Below are positions 12,120 to 23,047 of a stretch of DNA of 64,000 nucleotides, one piece after another. Under the pieces are notes generated by a model. It had not been told where the DNA came from and searched no databases. It saw nothing but the letters and a program-made list of their open reading frames with translations. Origin of the DNA: Calocera cornea HHB12733 (Eukaryota; Basidiomycota; Dacrymycetes; Dacrymycetales; Dacrymycetaceae); NCBI GenBank assembly GCA_001632435.1, contig KV423924.1:1-64000 (forward strand). Reading direction: 5' to 3'. The position numbers were made by a program, and so were the translations under genes. Position 1 is the first letter of the stretch. Each line of letters starts with the position of its first letter.

Positions 12120-14204
12120 ATGTGGCCTTTCTCAGAACGATTTCCAGAGCGCACAGCCGCAGAAGTGGGAACTCCTGTGGTAGAGGAGGGCGATGTACCG
12201 CAGACGCAAGCAGAGCATGAGTACGATTATATCATTATCGGAGGTGCGCCCTGCAAACCTTTACTATAATACCTGGCTCTGACACTGAGTGCGCAGGTGG
12301 GACCGCTGGCTGCGTCCTCGCGAACCGCCTCTCTGAGCCCGCCGGGACCCGAGTACTGCTGCTCGAGCGCGGCGCCTACCGCGTCAATATGAGCGACCGC
12401 ATCCCTCTCCTCTCCGCCAACTTCCTCCGTGCCGGCGCTCCCAAAGCGCTGTACCCTTCACCGACGCCCGCTGCGCTCGCGCCCTCCGAGAGCTCGCTCT
12501 TCGAGGTGGCTACCGGGAAAGCTCTGGGCGGGACGAGCAAGATCAATAGTATGCTGTACACGCGGGGAGCTGTGGGAGAGTGGAATGGTTGGGAGGAGAA
12601 GGGGTGCGAGGGGTGGGGGTATGAAGAAATGGAGAGGTACTTTAAGAAGAGTGAGAGGGCGACGGGGGTGTTGGCGGAGCGGGACTGGCATGGGACCGAG
12701 GGTGTGTGGAGCGTACACTTTCCAGAATGTATATGCTGACCTTCGCTCGAGGGTTCTGGAGCACACGCGCTTTCCCGGACTTCATCCTTCCGCACTGGAA
12801 GAAGTGAGGGTGTCATCAAAGCTCTGGGGAACACCACTGACTCTCTTTCTAGGACGGTCGACGTTTGCGAATCACTCGGTCTCCCGTTCGTGCAGGATGC
12901 AAACTCCCGCGATCATCCCGCCTACATGTGCGCCGCTATGGACATGACCCGCACGCCAGAGGGGGAACGAAGCTCGACCGAGACCGCCTTCCTACCGCTG
13001 ACTCTTGTCAAGGAACGCATGGACAGGCTGAAGATCGCCACGCACGTCGTCGTCACCAGGATCGCTCTAGAGCAAGACAAAGAGGGAGGGCAGCCGAGAG
13101 CTGTTGGCGTGTATTTCGAATCTGATGAGGAAGACAATGCGGGAATGACGTACTTTGCTCGGGCGAAGAGAGAGGTCGTGCTATCGGCCGGAGCGATGGG
13201 AAGCCCAAAGATTCTTCAACTGAGGTGGGCATCTTCCCGGCAGGCGAAGACAACACTGCTGATCTAGCATGCATAGTGGTATCGGACCGAAGAGCCACCT
13301 GGAAAGTCTTGGGATTCCACTAGTGAAGGATCTTCCAGGAGTCGGCAGCAACCTTGTGAGTCTCTTCCGGTACCTTTCCATACGATCGCTGAGAGCGAGT
13401 TGATAGCAAGACCACGTCGGCATCCTGACAATCTACAAGATCCCGATCCAAGATTCACTCGACAGGCTGATAGTCAATCCCCTCTCTGCAATCCCCCCCC
13501 TGTTGGAGTACATAGCCTTCCGCTCGGGGCTGTTCCTCTTCCCCTTAACCCAGCTGTCCATTTTCGCCCGCTCTTCCTTGTTGGACGAGAACTCGCGAAT
13601 GGTGCTCTCTTCGCCCTCTCAAGCCGACTGCACAAAGGCCGCCAACACACCCGATATTGAGATCATGCCTCTACCAATGACGCAGACGCTTGAGCCTCTC
13701 CCCCAAGGCTGGGGAGGCCTGACGTTTCTCAGCTGCCTGTCGCAGCCCAAGTCGAGGGGCAGTGTGCGCCTCGCCTCTGCCAATCCTCGTGCACCGCCCG
13801 CCGTGGATCTCGGCTATTTCTCCCACCCGGACGACTGGATTGTCGTGCGGAAAGCGCTCAATCTGGCCCGCACGCTCGGGGAGGGCGTGCGCGCCGCCGA
13901 TATCACGTACAAAATGGAACCGCATCGCGTTCTCCCGCCGAACGCTTCCGAGGAGCAGCTGAAGCAGTTCGTGAGCGAGACAGCGAGGACCAGCTATCAT
14001 TATGCGTCGACCTGCCGAATGGCGGCGGAGGACGATCCCGAAGGACCGGGCGTGGTGGACAGCAGGCTGAGGGTACATGGGGTGAAGGGGTTGAGGATAG
14101 CAGATGCGAGTATCATGCCCCAGGTTATTGCAACCCATACACAGGCGCCCACAGTTTGTATAGCCGAGAAGTGCGCGGATATGATCCTTCAGGGCCACAA
14201 CTAA
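12120..14204 (+). CDS. GMC-family FAD-dependent oxidoreductase (tandem copy 1)
   Basis: Starts at ATG 12120 (MWPFSERFPERTAAEVG). Several introns of about 50 nt join cleanly. The first splits the FAD-binding glycine motif, giving YDYIIIGGGTAGCVLANRL. Next come the GMC signatures GKALGGTSKINSMLYTRG and GAMGSPKILQLSGIGP, then NLQDHVG. The C-terminal domain has the catalytic His in SYHYASTCRM and the second catalytic His in ATHTQAPTVCIAEKCADMI. Length is about 600 aa. There is no signal peptide, so an intracellular enzyme is more likely than a secreted AA3 lignocellulose oxidase. Substrate cannot be told; alcohols or sugars are typical for GMC enzymes. It is a tandem duplicate of the next gene. 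Confidence 0.9.
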
Positions 14205-14669
14205 TAGCAATGCCATATACTCAGTGGTTCATAGCAGAGGTCGTGTGAACGGAGTTCTGACAGTCTGCACTTTTTATTTTCCTCTGCGACCGCGCTTGAA
14301 CGCATTCCCGTGAAATTATTGATGCATCCCCTCCTCCCATGGCTCCGAGCCCCGCGGAAGGAATTTGCTGCGATTCAGTCAGACCGGAGCCGATGATAGT
14401 CCGGACCCTTTTCGTACGCGACGCCGTAACGGGCAATTATCCCGGCCAGTATGTCTCGATGTGATGTTCGACGCATCAGGATACCAACGCTCTGTCTTGC
14501 GGTCACTGACACCGCCGATCTACTGTTCTTTCCCGATACGGCGCTCACCGCCTCATCCCCACTTCTCGTTCCCCTTGTGCGATTGCCAGCATGCAGGACT
14601 ACAAAAGACGCGGGAGATGGATACTGCTGGCACTGGGAACGCTTTTCTCGTTCACTTCTCCGTGACTAG
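14205..14669. other. Intergenic promoter region of the second GMC gene
   Basis: 465 bp between tandem genes with no supported gene of its own. It holds the second copy of the shared 18-bp element. Confidence 0.5.
14543..14560 (+). promoter_or_regulatory. 18-bp element shared upstream of both GMC genes (copy 2)
   Basis: Identical to 11998-12015 and located 110-127 bp upstream of the ATG at 14670. Either a conserved regulatory site or residue of the duplication. Confidence 0.5.
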
Positions 14670-16750
14670 ATGTGGCCCTTTTCGGAACGGTACCCTGAGC
14701 TGAGTGCACAAGAGGTTGGGACGGCTGTCGGGAGCGATGGAAAGCTCCCCCAAACAAAGGAGGACCGCGACTATGATTACATCGTGATTGGAGGTGTGTC
14801 CCATGCTCTTCGCAAGTATGTCCACTGGCTGACGGGACGCAGGTGGGACTGCCGGATGTGCGCTCGCCAACCGTCTCTCCGAGCCCACTGACACGCGCGT
14901 CCTCCTGCTCGAGCGTGGCCCCCACCGCGGCAGCTTCCTCGATCGTGTCCCACTCGTTTCTGCGAACTACATCCAGCCCAGCGCCCCCACGGTTATCTAT
15001 CCTTCCCCGACACCCGCTGCGGTCCCCAGCTCCAAAGCGGCCATGTATGACGTACCGACTGGGAAGGCACTCGGCGGGACGAGCAAGATCAACTGTCTGC
15101 TGTATACGAGGGGCGCGGTGGGCGAGTGGAATGGCTGGGCTGAGCGGGGATGCGAGGGGTGGGCGTACGAGGATGTGGAGCCGTACTTCCTGAAGAGTGA
15201 GAAGGCCACGGGTGAACTCGCAGAGAGGAATTGGCATGGGACAAAGGGTCAGCTCAGCTGTTCTGATATCGTTTGGTACTATCACTCACAGTGCACTAGG
15301 CTTCTGGAGCACTCGCTCCTTCCCCGAGTTCATGCACCCGCACTGGCAGAAGTAAGACCCACTTGTGATGACGGGGGAAACATAACTGATCCAACTCGTA
15401 GGGTACGCGACGTTTGCGAGCGGATCGGCCTGCCCTTCGTCAAGGACGCCAACTCGCCCGATCACCCCGCATATATGTGTGCTGCGCTGGATACGACCCG
15501 TACTTCCGCAGGAGAACGGAACTCTACGGATCAGGCGTTCTTGCCGCTTGCGCTTGCGAAAGAGAGGCGAGACAGACTCCTGATCGCCACGAATACAGTG
15601 GTCACCAAGATCGTCTTCGACCAGAGCAGGGAGGGGGGAAAGCCAAGAGCCATCGGCGTGCTCTTCGAGGATGACAAGAATCCTGGAGTGACATACTTCG
15701 CCCGATCCAAGAAAGAGGTCGTCCTCTCGGCCGGGGCTATTGGCAGCCCGAAGATCTTGCAACTGAGGTCAGTGTTCCTGCTCAGTATGAACTGCCACAC
15801 CGTCTGACGCGAACATTTCAGTGGCGTTGGACCCCGCGCTCATCTACAAGACCTTGGGATTCCAGTTGTAAAGGATCTGCCTGGAGTGGGTGCAAACCTT
15901 GTAAGAATGGCTGTCTTGTCCTGCGATCTCAAAATTGATGGACTATTCACAGGAAGATCACATGGGTGTCACTACACTTTACCAGGTCCCCATGAAAGAC
16001 TCCCTCGACGAACTGCTGTTCAACCCGATATCCGCGGTATTCTCGTTGCTGGAGTACATGGTCTTCGGCACTGGACTATGCCTATTCCCGCTGGTACAGC
16101 TCTCTATCTTCGCCCGCTCCTCCCTGCTGGACGCCCAGTCGCGGACGGTCATATCCTCGCCCTCGCAGGGCGACTGCACCAAGTCAGCCAACATCCCCGA
16201 CATCGAGATCGAGGTTATCCCGATGACCTCTACGTTCGAGCGGCTTCCCAAGGGTTGGGGTGGGCTGTCATTCTTCACCTGCCTCCTGCAGCCCAAGTCG
16301 CGCGGGTCGGTGCGCCTCGCCTCGGCTGATCCGCACGACGCACCGGCTATAGACCTGGGCTACTTCTCGAATCCCGCGGACTGGCCGGTGATGCGCAAGG
16401 CGCTCGACCTGACACGTACTGTCGCGGAGGGTGTGCAGGCCGCCGACAGCAAGTACAAGATGGAGCCGCTCCGAGTCCTGCCCGCGAATGCCACGGACGA
16501 GCAGTTCAAGCAATTCGTGAGCGATACCTTAAGGACCAGCTATCACTACGCCTCGACCTGTCGGATGGCGACGGAGGATGATGCGGACGGCCCTGGGGTG
16601 GTGGACAATAGGCTGCGAGTGCATGGGATCAAGGGCTTGAGGATAGCAGATACGAGTATCATGCCGAAAGTGCTTGCGACCCATACACAGGCGCCGGCCG
16701 TATGCATTGCTGAGAAGTGCGCTGATATGGTCCTGCAGGATCATGTGTAA
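14670..16750 (+). CDS. GMC-family FAD-dependent oxidoreductase (tandem copy 2)
   Basis: Same architecture, start context (AGATGTGGCC) and intron positions as the preceding gene, so a recent tandem duplicate. Motifs in order: MWPFSERYPELSAQEVG, DYDYIVIGG followed by GTAGCALANRL across intron 1, GKALGGTSKINCLLYTRG, GAIGSPKILQL, SGVGPRAHL, NLEDHMG, then SYHYASTCRM and ATHTQAPAVCIAEKCADMV with the catalytic histidines. Where copy 1 has GSNLQDH this copy has GANLEDH. The substrate-cavity stretch after position 15960 differs more than the rest, which suggests changed substrate preference (inference). No signal peptide. Confidence 0.92.
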
Positions 16751-17020
16751 TCCTGTTGTTGATGAGTCGTCTGATTCTCATGCTTATAAATGTCAATGCA
16801 CTCGTTAATCATTCCCCAATAGTTCCCCTCCTTATGAATAAACATGGAAGACTTGCGTCTCGAGTCTGTGCAAGCAAACCGACATGTTGTGATCTCGAGG
16901 AGCACGTGCCACGGACCCAGGGGATGGAGGAAAATCAGACCTTTGACTGAAACGAGAAGGAGGCGCAAGTTCTCATGTCACTCGGAAGCGCGGGAAAATG
17001 GGCACAGTCATGGAGCAGTC
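16751..17020. other. Spacer, 3' flank of GMC copy 2
   Basis: No supported gene. An open frame beginning at 16844 runs into the next feature but its first part has no recognisable content. Confidence 0.4.
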
Positions 17021-18013
17021 ATGCGTGCAGTACATAGCACCCGCCCGTCAAACACGAGTGGGACTCATTCCTGTCCCGAACGACGATCTCCCAAGGCTGT
17101 GGTCCCAAATACCAGTTCAACGCCTCCACATCGCGCTCTGTCTATCCACGATATCCTCCTGACTATTCTTCATCATGTCGCACCCGACCTGGATCTTGAA
17201 GTTATGACTGCCATGCAACAAGCCACCCTGCTACATTTCGGGCTAACGTGCAGGGCGACATGGATGCTGGTCGAACATCGCTTATGGCATACTCTCACGA
17301 GCAAGGCAGTTTATTTCAATCTCCCGAACGACGTCAAGCAGCTCGCTTACACGTCTAACCTCCCTCAGCTTTCTCCTGACGCTCAGGATGAGGCCATCCA
17401 GAGCTATCACGTCTGAGGAGATTGACGGAGAAAGAGCTGCCGCCGCTACGCCATTATTGCCGTCATGTACGCAGCCTGTCTCTGTACGGAGTCTCTTCTT
17501 TGGATGCTGCCGCGGTGGAGCAGTTGCGTGTTGCCGTCGCAGTTCTTCCCCAGCTTTGCCGTCGCATTCAGCGCTTGCGCCACGTTCCGAATCTCTTCGT
17601 ATCAAATTCAGGCGGTGGCAGCTTCCTCAAAGCCTTCGAATTAACTTTCGTCTCCCTGCTGGGACCGACGTTACGCACACTTTCACTTCAAGTCCATATA
17701 ACTCTTGAGAGTCTTCCTGCACTCTTGCGGGCGATTGGGCAACACTGACCTGGCCTTCTCCGGTTTTCCCTTTTCTACCCTGAAACGGAGGGTTAAGGGT
17801 ACCCACTACGATATCGGTCACAGCCTTTGTACCACAGTGTGGAAGTCTTGCCTCAATCTGAAGATAATCAAGGTGGACTGCATCGACGGGTGCCCAGAGC
17901 TATGGATCATTCTCGCTCGCCTCCCTGCATTGGAAGAACTCTGGCTTACGCTCTATGAAGAAATTGGTGCGCTGCCGCCATCCACGGCGGAGTCAGATGC
18001 CCACTATGCTTGA
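17021..18013 (+). pseudogene. F-box-like/LRR family protein, frame-broken
   Basis: Related to the genes at 30561-32900 and 48199-49795. The N-terminal F-box-like stretch ALSIHDILLTILHHVAPDL is followed by TCRATWMLVEHRLWHTL. The frame then stops at 17414-17416 (TGA), while the homologous continuation (RLRRLTEKELPPLRHY) is in another frame. A second shift occurs near 17745, after LPALLRAIGQH, and the family pattern resumes as TTVWKSCLNLKIIKVDCIDGCPELW. The sequence ends before the C-terminal LRR half seen in its relatives. Two shifts plus truncation indicate a pseudogene. Unseen introns could explain one shift, but no good splice pair was found. Confidence 0.6.
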
Positions 18014-19006
18014 GGCGACGAATGAGTGGGGGCAAGCGCAACAATAACAACGTGTTCGTCTAACACCTTACTACATGGTATTAGCAAGTATTGTGGCATA
18101 TATTCCCTCTTGGTCTAGAAGCGCAGGTAGGTACTGTACCGTACCCGTCTTGAGGGGCTGTTGATGACAGCTTCAAGTCTCTGTCTTAGCACAGAGTTTG
18201 TCCCTGTCGTTCGAAGCCGGTATGTGATCAAGTCCATAGCAGTGCCACGACGGGAGGCTACAGGCTGGCCAGGTCGAGGCTGACAGACGACAAGGCTGGG
18301 GACATCGTGTTCTGCTAGTGCGAGGCGCGCAGGACGGTGGGCTGCCAGTGTTCTGTTCGGGCTCCTCTGCTCTGCAAATGGTAGTCCCCACAGAGGAGGT
18401 TGGGGGGGGGGGCCGGGGGAGGGGGGGTTACTTATGAGAGGGGACGTTCCCCCGTGTGGCGCGAGAGAAAATTGGGTGCTCACACGGTCACGGCAGCAGC
18501 GCATAGGCACGTGCGAGAAGACGCCCGAAGCGCGAGTACGGTCTGGCCGAGAACGGAAGGAGGGAAGCGTGAGGAAGCAGGAGGCAGGGGAGCAGGGAAG
18601 CAGGGCCAGGGACGTCGGGCCGAGCAGAAGGTTGCAGAAGTGCTGTATTGATGCGGTGATGTGATGGTGATGCTGATAGGCCTTCTACTGATTAGTGCTT
18701 TCCGGCAATTCACACGTTGGTGAACCTGATATGTAGAGGGCTGGCGATGGCTCCTTCTGGGCAATGGGAGCAGGCATCTGGTGGTTGGCGTAGAGGTGCT
18801 TGAGCTGGGCTGAACTAGGATGACGTCGACGCCGTCCCGTCGACCCGCCGCGCCTCCTGCGAGACCTCGCACCAGTAGTCTTGGTCTCGCCCACATTCCC
18901 GCTCCAACGCCCCCGTGCCAAAATTAGACCTTTCCCTGGCTACCTACAGGCTACGCTAGGGCATCACACGACCGCTCGCCCATGCGGGCAACAGGGTTGC
19001 CGATTA
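18014..19006. other. Spacer with low-complexity tracts
   Basis: About 1 kb without a supported gene. A G-rich tract lies near 18400-18428, where runs of G are broken only by a few C, A and T. The open frames here are compositional artefacts. Confidence 0.5.
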
Positions 19007-19016
19007 CCGTGTGGCT

Positions 19017-19490
19017 GAGATAATTCCCCGTTTGCCCCGTTTGCGGAGGCAGTTGGCCCCCAATGCCCCGCCGGGTACAATTTCCCTGATTGCCCACTTT
19101 TCGACGCGGACTGTGGACCCTGATGATCCGATCAACACTTCTGTAACAGTTTTAGTACTACACTCTGTAATGAAATTTTGGAGTTGCTACAGCTTTTATA
19201 GGAAATTGTCTGAATATCTCCAAGAAAATAAGCAAACAAAGCCGGAAAACATTACTCATGAAATCTCTGTCGCTATTTGGCATATATATGTAGTGCGTTC
19301 ATGTCTCAACAGAGATGGGGGCAAATTCAAATTTCATTACAGATTCTACTACAAAACTTGTTACAAAGTGTTGACCGGTCCCATCAGGGTCCACAGTCCG
19401 CGTCAAAAAGTGGGCAATCAGGGAAATTGTACCCGGCGGGGCATTGGGGGCCAACTGCCTCCGCAAACGGGGCAAACGGGGAATTATCTC
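19017..19490. mobile_element. Non-autonomous TIR element (474 bp) with 10-bp target duplication, Mutator-like
   Basis: The ends are long inverted repeats beginning GAGATAATTCCCCGTTTGCC. About 110 bp are nearly identical and about 60 more are diverged. The element is flanked by the perfect direct repeat CCGTGTGGCT at 19007-19016 and 19491-19500. A 10-bp duplication and long TIRs are typical of Mutator-like elements (9-11 bp). The interior is AT-rich and codes for nothing, so it needs a transposase from elsewhere. The matching open frames on opposite strands (19011-19526 and 19299-20015) are shadows of the TIRs. Confidence 0.88.
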
Positions 19491-19500
19491 CCGTGTGGCT

Positions 19501-20304
19501 GCAGTACTGAATACGGTGACCGCTGACCCGGCGGGACGGGGACCAATCGCAGCGATGCCCGGACCGCGCGCGAACTGTGAGGGAGAGGGAAAGTGGTGCG
19601 GGGCAGGTGATCGGGACGGGTGCGTACGTGATGGCCGACCCGTGCCGCCCTCCGCCGAACCGTCCTCCCGCGCCATCCCACCCTTCCACAGCGTAATTGC
19701 CGACTCGCGACCCGCTGCCCGCTGCCCGCTGCCCCACTGGTCTCGCCCGGGTGGCACACTAAGTACTGCCTGCCTGCGCAATCTGTTCCCGCGTGTGTGC
19801 GATGATGGCGATGATGCCGCTGGTGAGGGTCCGGGCGCGGAGGCTCTTTGTGGGCTCCCACACCCTCTGCCGACGCCGAAATGAATAGCGGGATGCGGCA
19901 TTTTCCCGCTCGCTATTCTGCGTGCGTATGCTGCCATGCATATGCCCCGCTGGCGAGCACACTCCTCCGCTCGTCCCCCCTCTCTCCCTCTCCTCTTGTC
20001 TCGTCCCCGCATCAACTGCGCAGTCCCTGCCCTATCCTCTCATCTCCTCTCCTTCTGCTAGAAGTGTACAATCACTGTACACCAGACTGTGTGCATAAAG
20101 TGTAGACGGCTCATTCTTGGATCCTGCATCGTGTGGTCTGAATTAACGACCTCCACCTCGGCCCAACTTTACGACCCATCCTCCCTTCGCCCCCGGCTGC
20201 CCGCACGCATATCGCACGCATCGCACCCACACTCATTGCACATTGCCTGCAGTCTCCCTCCCTCTCACTAACGACCACCCCACCCCCACCCCCACGCCAA
20301 CCGG
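19501..20304. other. Spacer and 5' region of the MFS gene
   Basis: GC-rich then pyrimidine-rich sequence typical of a basidiomycete promoter and leader. A C/A-rich stretch (CCCCACCC repeats) lies just before the ATG, at about 20277-20300. No supported gene. Confidence 0.5.
20064..20082. promoter_or_regulatory. Perfect inverted repeat upstream of the MFS gene
   Basis: GTGTACA-N5-TGTACAC, 223 bp upstream of the ATG at 20305. The symmetry and spacing suit a dimeric transcription factor site; the factor is unknown. Confidence 0.4.
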
Positions 20305-22499
20305 ATGATGTCGACCAAGCGCCCGCACCACCACCAGCACATCCGCTCCCCCACGCAGATCGCCCTCCTCAGCTCGATCGACACCTCGACCCCTCCCGAC
20401 TCGCCCTCAACGCCCAACCACGCCGAGGGGAGCGCAACCTACTCGCCCCCACCCGCATACACGTCCGCCTCGGACCCGCACCCCTCAGGGCCGGAGGGGA
20501 AGCACCAGCCGCTCTTCTCCTCCGACTCGCCCGAGCCGGGCACCCCCGCACCGAGCTACCCTCCTTCCCCCATCGCCCTCCGCACGCTGCGCCCCACCGG
20601 CACGACGAGCAGACCGAGCAAGCTCGGCCAAAAGCCTCCCAAGACCAATGAGCGTGCGCCGGGCCCGGACGAGCTCACGCCAAGGAGGACGGCGCTCATT
20701 CTCACCCTCCTGTACACGGCGACCCTTTTCTACGGCATCGACAGCACAGTGGTAGCGACGCTCGCGACGCCCATCGCGAGCGGATTCCAGCAGCTCAACC
20801 GCGCCGCGTGGTTGAACTCGGCGTACTTGTTGAGCGTGGCGTGCTGCACGCCCATATACGGGAAGCTGAGCGATGTGCTGGGCAGGAGGGCGGCGGTGGC
20901 TTCCGGGCTACTGCTGTTTGCTGCCGGGAGCGCGCTGTGCGGGTGCGCGGGTGGGATGAACACGCTGATTGTTGCTCGCCTGGTGCGTGTTTTGGAGTGC
21001 ATACATACAGCATGTACTAACCCAAGGTGGTTGTAGATCCAAGGCGCAGGCGGCGGCGGCTCCGGCATGCTCGGCTCCATCATCATCTCCGACGTTGTCA
21101 CCCTCCGCACGCGAGGGCTGTTGAACGGTGTGGGCTCTGTCTGCTGGGCGGTCGGCGCGGGCCTCGGCGGCGTGTACGGCGGTGTCGTGGCTGACACACT
21201 AGGCTGGCGATGGGCGTTCCTTTGTCTGTCCCCCACTCCCCCCCGTGTCTAGCTATAACAACTAACAGCGCATATATAGTACAAGTCCCCCCACTCGTGC
21301 TCATCATGTTCGGCCTGGCGCTCTCAGTGAACTACGTCGTTCCCGGCCAAACAGGCTCGTGGGAGGCCGTCTCCCGGCGCATCGACTGGGCCGGGTCAGG
21401 CCTCCTCATCACGGGCATCGGCGCACTCGTCTTCTCCATCGCATTCAAGACGAACGAGGACCTGCCGTTCTCGCATCCGTATGTGTGGGGCACGGGCAGC
21501 CTGGCGATCATCAGCATCGCCGCCTTCTTCTTTGTGGAGAAGAAGTGGGCAGAGGAGCCCGTCATCGACCTCGCGATGTTCAACAGCTGGGCGAGGATCG
21601 CAATGTTCAGCAGCGTGTTCCTCGCTGCGGCCGCTATGATCTGTACGCATCCCTCTTCCCTCTCGCAAGAAAACGTGGCTCACGGAGATGACGCAGCGCT
21701 CGGCCTGTTCTTCCCCATGCTCCTCCAGATCGTGCGCGGCAACAGCGCTTCCGTCGCCGGCCTGCACCTCATCCCCAACACGGTCGCCTCGGCGATCGGC
21801 GGGGTGGCCTCGGGCGTGTACATCCGCACCGTCGGCAAGTACCGCACGATCTTGTTCTGGCTCGGGATCCTGCAGTTCGTGCCGTGCTTCTTGCTCAGCA
21901 CGTTCGGACAGGGGACGTGGGAGGGGCTCACGTGGATCATCCTTATGCCCCAGAGGTTCGGGAGCAGCGGTTTCAACGGGACGCTGTTCAGTGAGTCCCC
22001 GTGTACTTTGAGCAAACCGTCCCATGTATGCTAATCATTCACAGTCGCAATCCTCTCCACCATCAAGCGAACCGAGATCGCGCAGATCACCTCGATCCGC
22101 TTCCTCTCCCAGTCCCTCGGCAACCTCATCGGCATGGCCCTCTCCTCGGCGGTGCAGCAGTCTGTGCTCTCGACCGAGCTCACTGCGCGCATCTCGGGCT
22201 CCGACGCCCAGTTCGTCATCTCCGAAGTACGCCGCAACGCCACGGCGATCCTGGACCTCTCGCCCGAGCTGAGGGATGCGAGCATCCTCTCGTACACCGC
22301 GAGCCTGCGGGCTGTGTTCCTGCTCAACGGCGGGCTGGCGATCGGCGCGGTGGTGCTCGTGTGGTTCGTCAAGGAGCACCCGCTGACGGATCGGGCGGAG
22401 CCAGACGACGCAGAGTACAAGCTCGCGGCAGGGGAGGAGGACGCGAGCGATCTGGGGGGGAGTGAAGAGGAGGAAGAGGAAGAGGCGAGCGCGCTATAG
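20305..22499 (+). CDS. MFS transporter, DHA2-like drug/proton antiporter or VBA-type
   Basis: About 650 aa in five or six exons. A long Pro/Ser-rich hydrophilic N terminus (about 130 aa) precedes the first membrane segment (TALILTLLYTATLFYGIDST). The MFS motif A appears as GKLSDVLGRR, and a glycine-rich motif as IQGAGGGGSGMLGSIIISD after an intron. The segment LGWRWAF before the next intron is typical of 14-TM DHA2 proteins. The C-terminal half has LGLFFPMLLQIVRG, the conserved RTEIAQITSIRFLSQSLG and a final TM, then an acidic tail. Related fungal proteins export drugs or move basic amino acids into the vacuole. The substrate cannot be told from sequence. Two ATGs are adjacent at 20305 and 20308. 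Confidence 0.92.
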
Positions 22500-23047
22500 C
22501 GTCCTCCACCGCTTTGTTCGTCGCAGCCCTCCGGATTCTCCGCTCCCTGCTCAAGTCTCAAGCCTTCAGCTCCTTCCCGGCGCTTTCGGCACACCGGCTC
22601 CTTTCGATCTTCATCCCATCATTGTCAAATATCACCGCAATCCGGAGCATATCCCACCCACGCCGCATAGAATGTATATACGCCCTTCCTCGCCTGATCT
22701 CTCTGCCTCTGTTCTCGTTCTTGCCTGTTCTGCCTGTTTTGTTTTCTGTGTTCCTGTGCTTGTCATGTGCGGAGGACGGAGATCGGAGGTCCACAGCATT
22801 GTCCTGTTGTGCGCCGTGTTGTGTTGTGTTGTGTTGTGCCGTGTTTTGTTTGAAGGGAAAAGTGCACGCATGTAGGTCCGTGTTATGTACTGTTATGTAG
22901 CTGCTGGAGCTGCCAGTGGCAAACGGGTGAAATAGAAGGAAATTTGACAAACGTCTGTTCGCGGGTCTGCAACAATCGAAGCTACAGATTCGTATATTTT
23001 ACAGAGTGTTATGGCACCTTCATCGAGTGCAAGCGACTGATCTATGG
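22500..23047. other. 3' flanks of two convergent genes
   Basis: Lies between the MFS gene and the convergent metallophosphoesterase gene. Contains a short GTGTT repeat near 22816-22838. No supported gene. Confidence 0.5.

Noticed and set aside
19011..20015. Two open frames of 171 and 238 codons with similar peptides on opposite strands
   Set aside because: The similarity comes from the inverted repeats of the 474-bp element, not from protein-coding genes.
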